A stretch of DNA of 34,631 nt from Verrucomicrobiota bacterium (GCA_019246215.1 JAFAQT010000357.1:1-34631), one strand, 5' to 3'; shown: positions 14,626-26,993, counted from the first letter of the stretch. Made by a program: numbers and translations. Notes: generated by a model not told the origin, from the sequence alone.

Positions 14626-15165
14626 ATGGTGCTCCAGGAAACGATCCGTACCGATCGGCTGATCCTCAGGCCGTTTGCGCTGACCGATGCGCAGCAGGTT
14701 AAGGTACTCGCCGGCGATGAGAGGATTTACGAGACAACCTTGTCTATTCCCTCTCCCTATGAGGACGGAATGGCGCAGTGTTGGATTGCAACACATCAGA
14801 GATGTTTCTACGAAGGGTCTGGAGTCGTTTTCGCAATTTGTCTATCGAGCGGACCCCTGATCGGAGCTGTCTCTCTGAGCGCGGACGGTCTGTTCAATCG
14901 CGCAGAGCTCGGTTATTGGATCGGCGTCGCCTATTGGAACTACGGTTATTGCACGGAGGCGGCGAAAGCCACAGTGGAATACGGCTTCAGGGTGCTGAGG
15001 TATCACAAGATATGCGCGAGGCATTTTGTCGGGAACCTTTCCTCCGGACGAGTACTGGAGAAAATCGGGATGGAGCGTGAAGGAGTTCTCCGGGATGAAG
15101 TGATGAAAGATGGAAAATACATCACGGTTGAACTCTACGGAATCACGAATCCGAGCGAAGAGTAG
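14626..15165 (+). CDS. GNAT-family N-acetyltransferase (RimJ/RimL-like)
   Basis: 179 residues from the ATG at 14626; a GTG at 14575 would add 17 residues. Members move an acetyl group from acetyl-CoA to an amine, for example a ribosomal protein N-terminus. The opening ETIRTDRLILRPFALTDA is the classic RimJ/RimL start. Residues AELGYWIGVAYWNYGYCTEA contain the acetyl-CoA-binding loop region, and the end VGNLSSGRVLEKIGMEREG matches the N-x-x-S-x-x-(L/V)-E-K-x-G-F/M motif of this subgroup. The substrate cannot be told. It stands alone, divergent from otnK and convergent with putA. No ribosome binding site is evident for either start. Confidence 0.85.
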   Translation: MVLQETIRTDRLILRPFALTDAQQVKVLAGDERIYETTLSIPSPYEDGMAQCWIATHQRCFYEGSGVVFAICLSSGPLIGAVSLSADGLFNRAELGYWIGVAYWNYGYCTEAAKATVEYGFRVLRYHKICARHFVGNLSSGRVLEKIGMEREGVLRDEVMKDGKYITVELYGITNPSEE

Positions 15166-15348
15166 TGCTGCGCAGGCGTTTTCGAGCGGCCCCGGTTCTC
15201 GTTTTGGACTGTTGGGGGTTACCCGATTACGTGAAACACGATAATAGCTGGTTGGTTGCGGGCGTCAAAGACGAGGACCTTGGCCGACCCGTCAAGGATC
15301 AATTCACAGTATCGGAAAAGGGGGATCGGGGAGTCGATCAGCCCTGTG

Positions 15349-18345
15349 CTATGGTTCGGTCGGCGTTTCCGGTGCGTAACCATGGCGCAGAGTGTTTTCC
15401 GTGACGACGCGGGGAAACATGAAGTTCACCAGGTAGTCTGTTCCGCCAGCTTTCGTTCCTCCGCCGGACATTTTGAATCCGCCAAATGGATGTCGGCCCA
15501 CTATTGCTCCTGTGATAGAGCGATTAATATAGAGATTCCCGACCAGAAATTCTGAACGTACCATCTCAATGTTTCGTGGGCTGCGTGAGTAAAGGCCACC
15601 GGTAAGAGCGAACGGCGTGTTATTGGCGATTCGGATGGCCGTCGACAGATCTTTCGACGTTATCACCGCGAGAACCGGCCCGAAGATTTCTTCCTGTGCC
15701 AGACGCGCGGTCGGTTCGACGTCTGTGAAGATAGCCGGCGCGATGAAATATCCCTCCAATCCAGCAGGCAATTGAGCCTGGAATTCGAGATGATGTTCCC
15801 GTTTCCCGAGATCGATGTATCTCTGAACCTTCTGGAATGAATTGTCGTCGATCAGCGGCCCGAGGTCCGTGTTTGGATGTTCCGGCAGCCCGATCTGAAG
15901 CGACGCAACCGCTTCCGTCAGACGCGGCATCAAGCGCTGGGCAACATCGCCCACCGTGATCAGCCGCGATAATGCAGAACATTTTTGACCCTGGAAACTA
16001 AAGGCCGACTGGATGATGCCCGGCACGGCTTCGTCGAGATCGGCGTCGGCGTCGATGATCATCGCGTTTTTGCCGCCCATTTCGCATATCACCTTCTTTA
16101 GGTTTCGTTGTTGTCGATGAGTGACTGCGGCCGTTCCCCAGATGAGAGTTCCGACTTCGCGTGACCCCGTGAACGCAATCAGAGAGACGTCGGGATGAGC
16201 AACGAGGAGTGAACCAACAATCTCTCCACTTCCGCTCACAAGATTGGCGACCCCATCGGGTAGTCCGGCTTGCTTGAGGAAATTCATGAAAATTGCCCCG
16301 AGCACAGAAGATTGTTCCGCTGGTTTGATGACGACTGTGTTTCCGGTGACCAGGGCGGCGACTGTCATCCCGCAGAGAATGGCGAGTGGGAAATTCCACG
16401 GAGCGATGATGGCGGCAACTCCTCGCGGCACATAGCTTTCGATGCTGACTTCTCCGGGCACGTCTTGGGTCAGCCGACCCTTCGCAAGGCGGCGCATCTC
16501 GTGAGAATAAAATGTGCAGAAGTCAATGGCCTCCACGACGTCCGCGTCGGCTTCCGACCAGGTTTTACCCACCTCGAAGACTTCCCAGGCGGCAAGTTCG
16601 TAACGTGCCGCTCGCATTCTGTCGGCCAGTCGCTCCAGGAACTTGCTTCGGAACTCCACAGGGGCTCTGCTCCATGTGGAAAAGGAGCTGCGCGCGGCAG
16701 CTACCGCGCGCGCAACGTCTTCAGCGGTACCCTGCGTTACGTACCCTATCACTTGTTTCGGTTCAGCCGGGTTGACTGAGATCCTTTGATTCGGTCCAAA
16801 GAACTCTTCCCCACCAATCACCAGCGGGTGGGTTTGTCCGAGCTTTCCACGGACGGCATCAAGGGCTTGGCCGAATTTGTCTCTTGCGAGGGCGACGGCA
16901 AAATCGGAAGGCGCTTGGTTTTGAAAGCAGGAATCCTCGCGAAGGGCTGCGCCTCGGACTTTCGCCGGCGATACACCGTCTGCGGACTCCACGGATTTCG
17001 GGGACGTCCGCTGTGGATCTGGAACAGGGTCGGCCAACAGCTCCGCGATCGATCTGTTCGCGCTGAACCTCGCCCGCAGGAACCCTTCATTGGAGGTATT
17101 TTCAAGGAGTCGTCGGACTAGATACGCCATTCCGGGAACGAGCTCACCGATCGGGCAATACTCCCGCACCCGATACCCGAGCCTGACGAGGGCACGCCTG
17201 ATCGGCGTTGCCATTCCGTACAACATCTGAAATTCGAAGTCGCCGGGATGAATGCCAAGTTCGCGCGCGTAAGTCGCGGCGTGAGCAATGCTGCGCACAT
17301 TGTGAGACGCAAATGCCGGGTAAACGATTGCACGATTCTTCAAAAGCAGTCGGGTAATTTGCTCGTAATTCGCGTCAGTCTCCGCTTTTGACAAGAAGAC
17401 CGGGACCTTCCAGGACCTTTGTGCGGCCATCACCTTCTCGAAGTCCCAGTAGGCGCCCTTCACAAGGCGTAATGTGAATTGGCGACCCTCGCTGCGAGCC
17501 CAATCAAGCATTTTTTCCGTGTCTGCGTAAGAGTCTCGCAGATAAGCTTGAATGACGAAGCCATGGCGAGGCGAATTCCCCAAAGTCGGCTCATTCGAAA
17601 GATTCTTGAAAAGGTCCAGGGTAAGTTCTTTCAGCCCATAGTGCTCCATATCGAGGTTGATCGACGCCCCCAGTTGCCCCGCGTGAGCCGCGATGCGTTG
17701 AAGACGCATCATGATGGTTGCGATACTGGCTTGCGGGTCCGATGGCTGGATCCGTGCGCAAAGAGCTGAGATTTTGACGGAAATATTGACGAAAGGCGGT
17801 TCAGTTGGACCCAGCGGTCCTTCCACTTTCCAAGTCCGGGTCTCCGCAGCCAGGAAATCAAGAAGTTCATCATACCTGGCCGCAAATTGGTCGGCTTCGC
17901 GTTCGCTTACGACCGCTTCTCCCAGAATATCGACGGTGAAGCGGGCGCCTTCAGCCCAGATCCGGCGAAGATTCTGAAACGCAGATTTAGCGTCCCTGCC
18001 GCAGATGAAAATATTGGCCATCGCACGCACATTATGGCGGATAAGACGCGCAGGGATCAGCGGAAGCAACCGGCCTAAGGTGAGCGCGCCCCGAAGAACG
18101 CGAGAACCCGGGGTCTTGACGCTACTCAGATATTCCGCCAGGTGTTTCACCACGTCTCTAGAAGAAGTCAGCGTCGGCAGGACGTCGACTAATCTGAACA
18201 TCTGAGTTTTGAATACCGGGTCTTGCATGGCCCACTCCATCAAGCGCCCATAGAAATCCTTGGCTCCAAAGAGGCTGGGAGCGCCCTGATCTTTGTCAAT
18301 CAGGTCAAAGATCTCACGCCCCAATTGCTCGATTTGCGATTGCAT
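15349..18345 (-). CDS. putA: Bifunctional proline dehydrogenase / L-glutamate-5-semialdehyde dehydrogenase (PutA)
   Basis: 998 residues, the size of a minimal PutA. It oxidises proline to glutamate in two steps with FAD and NAD, passing electrons to the respiratory chain. The proline dehydrogenase barrel spans about 110-430, with FVNISVKISAL at 185-195, LVKGAYWD at 294-301 and the substrate-binding REYCPIGEL at 394-402. After a linker, the aldehyde dehydrogenase spans about 500-985, with PWNFPLAI at 649-656, CEMGGKN at 754-760 (Glu755) and the catalytic Cys789 in FQGQKC. No N-terminal ribbon-helix-helix domain is present, so unlike the E. coli enzyme it is not its own repressor. It lies 37 bases downstream of dedA on the same strand. 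Confidence 0.96.
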   Translation of the reverse strand: MQSQIEQLGREIFDLIDKDQGAPSLFGAKDFYGRLMEWAMQDPVFKTQMFRLVDVLPTLTSSRDVVKHLAEYLSSVKTPGSRVLRGALTLGRLLPLIPARLIRHNVRAMANIFICGRDAKSAFQNLRRIWAEGARFTVDILGEAVVSEREADQFAARYDELLDFLAAETRTWKVEGPLGPTEPPFVNISVKISALCARIQPSDPQASIATIMMRLQRIAAHAGQLGASINLDMEHYGLKELTLDLFKNLSNEPTLGNSPRHGFVIQAYLRDSYADTEKMLDWARSEGRQFTLRLVKGAYWDFEKVMAAQRSWKVPVFLSKAETDANYEQITRLLLKNRAIVYPAFASHNVRSIAHAATYARELGIHPGDFEFQMLYGMATPIRRALVRLGYRVREYCPIGELVPGMAYLVRRLLENTSNEGFLRARFSANRSIAELLADPVPDPQRTSPKSVESADGVSPAKVRGAALREDSCFQNQAPSDFAVALARDKFGQALDAVRGKLGQTHPLVIGGEEFFGPNQRISVNPAEPKQVIGYVTQGTAEDVARAVAAARSSFSTWSRAPVEFRSKFLERLADRMRAARYELAAWEVFEVGKTWSEADADVVEAIDFCTFYSHEMRRLAKGRLTQDVPGEVSIESYVPRGVAAIIAPWNFPLAILCGMTVAALVTGNTVVIKPAEQSSVLGAIFMNFLKQAGLPDGVANLVSGSGEIVGSLLVAHPDVSLIAFTGSREVGTLIWGTAAVTHRQQRNLKKVICEMGGKNAMIIDADADLDEAVPGIIQSAFSFQGQKCSALSRLITVGDVAQRLMPRLTEAVASLQIGLPEHPNTDLGPLIDDNSFQKVQRYIDLGKREHHLEFQAQLPAGLEGYFIAPAIFTDVEPTARLAQEEIFGPVLAVITSKDLSTAIRIANNTPFALTGGLYSRSPRNIEMVRSEFLVGNLYINRSITGAIVGRHPFGGFKMSGGGTKAGGTDYLVNFMFPRVVTENTLRHGYAPETPTEP

Positions 18346-18382
18346 CGTCTCGCTGTTACTGATAAACGCACGGCCATAAACC

Positions 18383-19039
18383 TCAAACTTTCGGCTTCAA
18401 ACGTGAACGCCAACCCCGGAAAATTTCGAGCGCGGGCGGAATCATGGAGATGACGATTATCGCGAGAATCACCAAGGAGAAATTTTTCTGCACGTAGGGG
18501 ATATTCCCGAAAAAGTGTCCGAGCAAAACGACGCCGAAGACCCAGAAGAAGGCTCCGGCGACGTTGTACGTGAAAAATTTGCGATAACTCATTGACCCCA
18601 TCCCGGCGACAAATGGGGCGAACGTCCGAATCAACGGAATAAACCGCGAAAGCATGATCGTTTTGGCGCCATGTCTTTCGAAAAAGGCGTGTGTTTGCTC
18701 CAGGTGCTTGAGGTTGAAGATCCGGCTCCGCGGATTACTGAACAGCCTCTGGCCTATCTTGTTGCCGATCCAATAATTTGCGGTATGGCCAATGATTCCT
18801 GCGACGGTGAGCAGAAAAAGAATGAGCGGCAGATTCAAAGAGCCATTTCGGGCAGTCAAAGCTCCGATGGTAAACAAAAGCGCATCTCCCGGGAGAAAAG
18901 GAGTCACCACTAACCCGGTTTCGGAAAAGATGATCAGGAACAACAGGGCATAGATCCAGGGCCCGTAAGCATCGGCCAGGCGGTCGAGGTACAGATTCAG
19001 GTGCAAAATGACGTTCAGGAACTTTGCAGGCCACTCCAT
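18383..19039 (-). CDS. DedA-family (SNARE-associated/VTT domain) inner-membrane protein
   Basis: 218 residues from the ATG at 19039, the usual DedA length; the open frame reaches back to 19138 with 33 unusual residues. DedA proteins are inner-membrane proteins linked to envelope integrity, proton-motive force and lipid carrier recycling. Signatures: an amphipathic start, then FSETGLVVTPFLPGDALLF, IGNKIGQRLF, and ERHGAKTIMLSRFIPLIRTF with the conserved G-x-x-x-(I/V)-x-x-x-R-F-x-P-x-x-R. MSYRKFFTYNVAGAFFW then precedes the last membrane helix. It comes before putA on the same strand, but a functional link is not known. Confidence 0.92.
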   Translation of the reverse strand: MEWPAKFLNVILHLNLYLDRLADAYGPWIYALLFLIIFSETGLVVTPFLPGDALLFTIGALTARNGSLNLPLILFLLTVAGIIGHTANYWIGNKIGQRLFSNPRSRIFNLKHLEQTHAFFERHGAKTIMLSRFIPLIRTFAPFVAGMGSMSYRKFFTYNVAGAFFWVFGVVLLGHFFGNIPYVQKNFSLVILAIIVISMIPPALEIFRGWRSRLKPKV

Positions 19040-19239
19040 AGGCGAAAACGGCAAAATGAATCGGCCATAGGGAGAGCCTCTGCAACTGAAATCAAGCAGG
19101 GTGTTCCTGAGAAATAATTTAAACATTCCGAACTGCAACCGCGTCTATACCTTGAAACGTACAGTGTTTGGAATGATCGGGCGGTGTGGTGACGTTGGAC
19201 CTGACTGAGAGCAAGGGAATACTTGAAAGAATTGATTTT

Positions 19240-19413
19240 ATGAAGAGACGCAAATTGATAAATCGGCCGTTGTGCCTGGGAGACCTGATCTTAGCAGTCA
19301 GTTCCTATTCGGATTCACAAGAGGAAACAGCCGCAACAGTGGCTGATCTCCTTGCGTCGGGGCAGGTAAGACTGATGAATAACGGTCGGCAGGTCAGGGC
19401 ACGCGTCCGCTGA
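19240..19413 (+). CDS. Small conserved-looking protein of unknown function
   Basis: 57 residues from the ATG at 19240; a GTG at 19186 would add 18. The sequence reads MKRRKLINRP, CLGDLILAVSSYS, SQEETAATVADLLASGQVRL and a basic end NNGRQVRARVR. There is a basic tip, a central helix, a second helix with a LLASG turn and a short positive tail. I recall similar small proteins with (L/I)-x-(E/D)-L-I-x-A-V-S-S and V-x-D-L-(L/F)-x-S-G-x-V in Verrucomicrobiota and Acidobacteriota, but cannot name a function. No membrane segment or cysteine cluster is seen. It precedes purB by 63 bases and may share its transcript. Confidence 0.6.
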   Translation: MKRRKLINRPLCLGDLILAVSSYSDSQEETAATVADLLASGQVRLMNNGRQVRARVR

Positions 19414-19476
19414 TTCAGAGACAGAAATTTTTTAGAAAATGCTTTCCAAGCACTTTATGCGCCTTAACGTCAGTGG

Positions 19477-20769
19477 GTGATCCCACGCTATTCCCGACCC
19501 CGGATCCGGGAAATTTGGGACGACTCCTGCAAGTATTCGATCTGGCTGGAGATTGAAATCCTGGTGTGTGAGGCGATGGCGCACCTCGGGTTGCTTCCCG
19601 CAGCAGACGCCCAGGCCATCCGAGAGCGGGGGAAGTTTTCCGTTCCCGAAATTCTGGAGATTGAGAAACGAACAAACCACGAGGTAATTGCGTTCCTCGA
19701 GAATGTCGCTTCGTACATTGGACCTGAGGCCAGGTGGATTCATCAGGGTCTAACCTCCTCGGATGTTCTAGATACCGCACTCGCAGTCCAGCTCGTTCGA
19801 TCGTGTGACATCCTTTTGGAGGACGTGGCCCAACTGAAGGAGGTGGTTGGCCGCAAAGCACGACAGTACAAAAAGACCCCCATGATGGGACGCAGTCATG
19901 GTATTCATGCAGAGCCGATTACCTTTGGCCTGAAGATGGCATTGATGTATGACGAGTTCGGCAGGGCCGAGCAGCGACTCCAGGCTGCGCGCGAAGAGGT
20001 GGCGGTGGGGAAACTTAGTGGCGCGGTCGGCACCCACGCGCATCTTGATCCGAGGGTAGAGGCGATCGTTTGCGACAAACTGGGGTTGAAAGCGGATTCA
20101 TTGTCGACCCAGGTTATCCAGCGCGATCGGCACGCGCAGTTCAGTGCCAATCTCGCCGTGATCGCGTCGAGCGTGGATCGGTGGGCGACGGAGTTCAGGC
20201 ATCTGCAACGAACCGAAGTACTGGAGCTGGAGGAGTATTTCAGCCCCGAACAGAAAGGGAGTTCCGCGATGCCACATAAGAGGAACCCCATCACCAGTGA
20301 ACGGCTCAGTGGGCTGGCACGGATTATTCGCGGAAATTCGGTTGCTGCCTTTGAAAGCGTTGCCTTGTGGCATGAGCGAGACATCAGCCACAGCAGTGTT
20401 GAGCGTGTAATTTTTCCCGACTCTTGCATTTTGATGGATTACATGCTGGCCACATTGACCGAGCTGGTTGCGGGGCTTGAGGTGTATCCGGAGAATATGT
20501 TGAAAAATCTGGGGCTCACGAAAGGCCTCTTTTTCAGCCAATCGATTCTGCTGGAGTTGACGCGAAGAGGGCTCGAACGGAAGACCGCGTATGAGGCCGT
20601 TCAAGGTGCGGCGATGGCAACGTGGCAGAGCCAGAGCGATTTTTTGACCGAACTCAGAAAAGTTCCAGAGATCACCTCGGTCATCTCGCCGGCCGAGCTT
20701 GAAAAGCTTTGTTCGATGGAGCAACATTTCCGCTACATCGACCAGGCGTTTCGGAATGTAGGACTGTGA
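19477..20769 (+). CDS. purB: Adenylosuccinate lyase
   Basis: 430 residues. It acts twice in purine synthesis, releasing fumarate from SAICAR and from adenylosuccinate. The fumarase/aspartase superfamily signature SSAMPHKRNP is at 262-271 and carries the catalytic serine; GLTSSDVLDTA at 91-101 and GRSHGIHAEP at 138-147 (catalytic His141) complete the active site. The start is a GTG at 19477, supported by the family N-terminus IPRYSRP; there is no strong ribosome binding site. The purine role is not shared by neighbours, so it is likely a lone housekeeping gene. A short repeat patch follows its stop. Confidence 0.96.
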   Translation: MIPRYSRPRIREIWDDSCKYSIWLEIEILVCEAMAHLGLLPAADAQAIRERGKFSVPEILEIEKRTNHEVIAFLENVASYIGPEARWIHQGLTSSDVLDTALAVQLVRSCDILLEDVAQLKEVVGRKARQYKKTPMMGRSHGIHAEPITFGLKMALMYDEFGRAEQRLQAAREEVAVGKLSGAVGTHAHLDPRVEAIVCDKLGLKADSLSTQVIQRDRHAQFSANLAVIASSVDRWATEFRHLQRTEVLELEEYFSPEQKGSSAMPHKRNPITSERLSGLARIIRGNSVAAFESVALWHERDISHSSVERVIFPDSCILMDYMLATLTELVAGLEVYPENMLKNLGLTKGLFFSQSILLELTRRGLERKTAYEAVQGAAMATWQSQSDFLTELRKVPEITSVISPAELEKLCSMEQHFRYIDQAFRNVGL

Positions 20770-20773
20770 GGAA

Positions 20774-20793
20774 GTTGTTACACTGGCAACTGC
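20774..20793. repeat. Short degenerate heptad-like repeat after purB
   Basis: The 20 bases GTTGTTACACTGGCAACTGC, just behind the purB stop, match the ACACTGGCAACT units seen at 3336-3358. The 61-base spacer to the deacetylase gene holds nothing else recognisable. Confidence 0.4.
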
Positions 20794-20830
20794 TAATAGA
20801 ACGTGATATTCTGCCCGCTTAGTGACCGGT

Positions 20831-22039
20831 ATGCTTCGTAGTATTATCCCGCTGATCCTTGTCCTGCCGCTGTTAGTGGCGGGTTGTAAAAAAAGTTCGA
20901 CTCTCGCAAAACTGGAGGACAATTCGTCTGGTAAACCTCCAGTGGCTGCGGTAGCGCAGGCCACGGCAACTCCCACCCCGCCACCTGCGATCGATCGCTC
21001 GGCTAAAGTCATCGTGTTTTGCTATCACAGGTTCGAAGATAATCCGCGCGACACATTGGCCATCTTGCCGGCAGAATTTCGCGCACAGATGAAACAGCTT
21101 AAAGAGGACGGCATCGCGGTGGTAGGAATGAAAGATTTTCTGGCTTGGCGTCGGGGCGAAAAATCGATTCCTCCGAAGAGCGCCGTGATAACGATCGACG
21201 ATGGATATGCGTCTGGATACACCGTCGCGTGGCCGATCCTGAAGGAGTTTGGCTATCCGTTCACGATGTTTATTTATACGAACTATGTGAACGTAGGTGG
21301 CAAATCGATCACCTGGGCACAGCTAGAACAGATGCGTGATGCCGGGGTGGATATTGAGAGTCACACCATCTCGCATCATGACCTTCGACATGCGCCTCGC
21401 GGTCAGGATTATACTGCCTGGCTGCACAACGAAATTTTCGGTTCGAAAGATATCCTCGAGCAAAAGCTCGGGATCAATATCGTGGCATTCGCATTCCCTT
21501 ACGGAACTCACAACGAGACGGTTCGCAAAATGGCAATGGAGGCCGGATATCAGGCGCTGTTCACGGTGTACGGCCAGCATATGGGAATCGATGCTGCGGC
21601 CGATCAGCTTGGCCGCTATGCGGTTGAGTCGATGCACCCTGACGTCTTCAAAATGGCAGTCAATTTTGGCAACAACGATGGAGTCGACCCCGGCGTTGAA
21701 GCCGCACAGTTAGCGTCCGCAGCGATGGTCACTCAGCCGATGAACGAAGAGAGGATCCCCTATACTCGGCCGGTCATCAAAGCTAATCTCGCATCGATGG
21801 GTGAAGTAGAGCCGAACTCGGTGGAGATGCGAGTCAGCGGATACGGTCTTGTACCGGCGAAGTACGACCCGAAAACCAAACTGGTTTCATACGAGTTTAC
21901 TCAGAATCTGGTGCCAAAGACATATACTGTCATTCTCTCGGCCAAGGTTAAGGGCAGGAAACTGGAGACACGGTGGAACTTCACGGTGGATCCCACGGCA
22001 CCAGCGGCCGGCAAGCAGGCTGCCGTTCAGGGAGCATAA
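20831..22039 (+). CDS. Polysaccharide deacetylase (NodB/CE4) lipoprotein
   Basis: 402 residues from the ATG at 20831; a GTG at 20822 would add three. The first 19 residues form a lipoprotein signal ending in the lipobox LVAGC with Cys19, so LspA should process it. A flexible A/T/P-rich linker (about 33-55) follows. The CE4 domain shows VFCYHRF at 62-68, motif 1 TIDDGY at 121-126 with metal and base Asp123/124, and motif 2 SHTISHHD at 177-184 with His178 and His182. CE4 enzymes remove acetyl groups from peptidoglycan, chitin oligomers or exopolysaccharide. A C-terminal beta-rich domain (about 300-385) looks like an extracellular Ig-like module. ffh starts 2 bases after its stop. Confidence 0.9.
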   Translation: MLRSIIPLILVLPLLVAGCKKSSTLAKLEDNSSGKPPVAAVAQATATPTPPPAIDRSAKVIVFCYHRFEDNPRDTLAILPAEFRAQMKQLKEDGIAVVGMKDFLAWRRGEKSIPPKSAVITIDDGYASGYTVAWPILKEFGYPFTMFIYTNYVNVGGKSITWAQLEQMRDAGVDIESHTISHHDLRHAPRGQDYTAWLHNEIFGSKDILEQKLGINIVAFAFPYGTHNETVRKMAMEAGYQALFTVYGQHMGIDAAADQLGRYAVESMHPDVFKMAVNFGNNDGVDPGVEAAQLASAAMVTQPMNEERIPYTRPVIKANLASMGEVEPNSVEMRVSGYGLVPAKYDPKTKLVSYEFTQNLVPKTYTVILSAKVKGRKLETRWNFTVDPTAPAAGKQAAVQGA

Positions 22040-22041
22040 TC

Positions 22042-23370
22042 GTGTTTTCACAGCTTTCCGACAAACTGCAGGACATATTCAAGGACCTCCGGGGGCATGG
22101 CACCATCTCGGAGACGAACGTCAACGACGCCTTGCGGCTGGTTCGTCTGGCACTGCTGGAGGCCGACGTTCATTTTCAGGTCGCCAAGGACTTCATCGCC
22201 AAAGTAAAAAGCAAGGCCCTTGGTCAAGAGGTCTTGCGGTCGATTACACCAGGCCAACAGATCGTCAAAATTTTTCATGATGAGCTGACGCAGCTCCTTG
22301 GGGGCGATATCGAGCCGCTGAACCTGAAGAAGCCGGCTCGGATTATGATCGTTGGTTTGCATGGCGCAGGTAAGACCAGCTCTGCGGCGAAACTTGCCTT
22401 TTTATTGAAGAAGCAGGGCAAATCGCCCTTGCTCGTGGCGTGCGATCTGCAGCGACCGGCAGCCGTCGATCAGTTGTCGCAACTTGCCGAGAAGGTGGGG
22501 GTCCCAGTCTTTCGACCGGAGGCCGGTCAACGCGACGTCGTAAAGGTGGGGCTGGAATCGCTCGAGTGGGCCGAGACGCAGGGGGCCAATGTCCAGATTT
22601 TCGATACCGCTGGCCGACTGGAGATCGATCAACCGTTGGTCGAGGAATTAAAACGGTTGCGGGATGTTTTGCAGCCGCAGGAGATCCTTCTGGTGTGCGA
22701 CGCTGCTACCGGGCAACAAGCGGTCAACGTCGCCACGCATTTCCACGAAGCTCTCGGACTGACGGGACTAATTCTCACTAAATTAGATGGCGATGCGCGC
22801 GGCGGAGCGGCTCTCTCCATGCGAGAAGTGACGCAACGTCCGATCAAGTTTGCAGGTGTTGGTGAAAAAATCGATCAATTCGAGCCATTTTATCCCGAAC
22901 GACTTGCCGGCCGTATTTTGGGGATGGGGGACGTTATCAGCCTGGTCGAGCGAGCAGCAGAGTCGATCGACGAGGAAGAAGCGGCTCGACTCGAAAAAAA
23001 GATGCGGACGGCGAGCTTTGACTTCAACGATTTCCTCGCCCAATTCAAAATGCTGCGACGCATGGGTCCGCTGGAAAATATTCTTGGCATGTTGCCGGGA
23101 ATGGGTAATTTGAAAGGCTTTTCGGTTGACGAAAAACAGTTGAGTCGCATCGAAGCGATCGTGCTCTCCATGACTCCGAGCGAAAGGAAAAGCCCGCATA
23201 TCCTGAACGCCAGGAGGAGGCAGCGGATCGCTCGCGGCAGCGGAACTTCAGTCACCGAGGTAAACACGCTATTTCAACGGTTTAGCCAAATGCGAAAACT
23301 AATGAAAAACGCGGGACAACTGAAAAAGATGCTGGCCCGTGTCCCGCGGGCTGGAGGGGGTGGAATGTAG
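22042..23370 (+). CDS. ffh: Signal recognition particle GTPase Ffh
   Basis: 442 residues from the GTG at 22042, with GGAG 8 bases before it inside the deacetylase tail. The frame extends further upstream but loses similarity. Ffh binds SRP RNA and signal sequences of nascent membrane proteins and docks with FtsY. Seen: the N-domain with LRLVRLALLEADV (31-43), the P-loop GLHGAGKTSSAAKL (105-118, usually GLQGSGKTT), DTAGR, TKLDGDARGGAAL, and the methionine-rich M domain from about 290 with FLAQFKMLRRMGPLENILGMLPGMG. The ALLEADV motif and length confirm Ffh over FtsY. It leads the conserved ffh-rpsP-khpA order. Confidence 0.97.
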   Translation: MFSQLSDKLQDIFKDLRGHGTISETNVNDALRLVRLALLEADVHFQVAKDFIAKVKSKALGQEVLRSITPGQQIVKIFHDELTQLLGGDIEPLNLKKPARIMIVGLHGAGKTSSAAKLAFLLKKQGKSPLLVACDLQRPAAVDQLSQLAEKVGVPVFRPEAGQRDVVKVGLESLEWAETQGANVQIFDTAGRLEIDQPLVEELKRLRDVLQPQEILLVCDAATGQQAVNVATHFHEALGLTGLILTKLDGDARGGAALSMREVTQRPIKFAGVGEKIDQFEPFYPERLAGRILGMGDVISLVERAAESIDEEEAARLEKKMRTASFDFNDFLAQFKMLRRMGPLENILGMLPGMGNLKGFSVDEKQLSRIEAIVLSMTPSERKSPHILNARRRQRIARGSGTSVTEVNTLFQRFSQMRKLMKNAGQLKKMLARVPRAGGGGM

Positions 23371-23404
23371 GGTCAGACAGGGACGTTGTTCTCAAGATTG
23401 CTAT

Positions 23405-23668
23405 ATGGCTGTTTCGATTAGACTTAGGAGAGAAGGAACTAAAAATCGTCCTTTTTATCGGGTGGTGGTGGCGGACAAAAGAAGTCCACGCGACGGAAAA
23501 TTCATTGAAATGATTGGAGACTATGATCCTCGGGAAAGCGGTGATAATTTTCACCTGGATCTCGGGCGCGTTGATTATTGGATGACGCATGGTGCCCGGC
23601 CGAGTTTAACCGTCGCCAGCATGATCCTGAGGGCCCGCAAAAAAGCCGCTGCCGCACAGACTGAATAA
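23405..23668 (+). CDS. rpsP: Ribosomal protein bS16
   Basis: 87 residues from the ATG at 23405; the open frame from 23339 adds 22 residues read from the ffh end and is not native. bS16 is a 30S assembly protein. The family start MAVSIRLRREGTKNRPFYRV and VVADKRSPRDGKFIEMIGDY are exact hallmarks, followed by LGRVDYWMTHGARPSLTV. It lies 34 bases after ffh and 5 before khpA, the order seen in many bacteria. Confidence 0.97.
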   Translation: MAVSIRLRREGTKNRPFYRVVVADKRSPRDGKFIEMIGDYDPRESGDNFHLDLGRVDYWMTHGARPSLTVASMILRARKKAAAAQTE

Positions 23669-23673
23669 CCTGC

Positions 23674-23904
23674 GTGGAGACTTTTCTCGAGTTTGTCATC
23701 AGACAGCTTGTTGAAGCACCTGAAGAGGTTGTGGTGACAAAGATAGAGAAGGGACGCAAGTTGATTTTCAAGGTCGAAATGCGCAAATCCGATGTCGGCA
23801 AGGTGATCGGACGCAACGGACATACGATCACTGCCGTACGGAACATTTTAAACGCCGCGGCCTCAAGATCGGGGCAGCAAGTCTTATTGCAGATCGTTGA
23901 ATAA
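23674..23904 (+). CDS. khpA: KH-domain RNA-binding protein KhpA
   Basis: 76 residues, the full size of KhpA (YlqC). It is a minimal single KH domain that binds RNA and, with KhpB, tunes cell-envelope and translation genes in other bacteria. The nucleic-acid-binding loop GKVIGRNGHTI has the G-x-x-G at 46-49 (GRNG). The opening LEFVIRQLVEAPEEVVV is family-typical. The start is a GTG at 23674, five bases after the rpsP stop. In many genomes rimM, trmD and rplS follow; here a methyltransferase follows instead. Confidence 0.93.
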   Translation: METFLEFVIRQLVEAPEEVVVTKIEKGRKLIFKVEMRKSDVGKVIGRNGHTITAVRNILNAAASRSGQQVLLQIVE

Positions 23905-23957
23905 GTAAGTGATGCGACCGACCTTGGCGTGCCAAGCACGCCCTCGCATAATTTACT

Positions 23958-26993
<3,036 letters not shown>

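Noticed and set aside
15165-15404. 79-codon plus-strand frame between the GNAT gene and putA
   Set aside because: The middle reads somewhat like a real protein (DEDLGRPVKDQFTVSE), but there is no family match I can name and the end overlaps putA in antisense. It could be a relic, but it is not supported as a gene. The spacer 15166-15348 holds nothing else.
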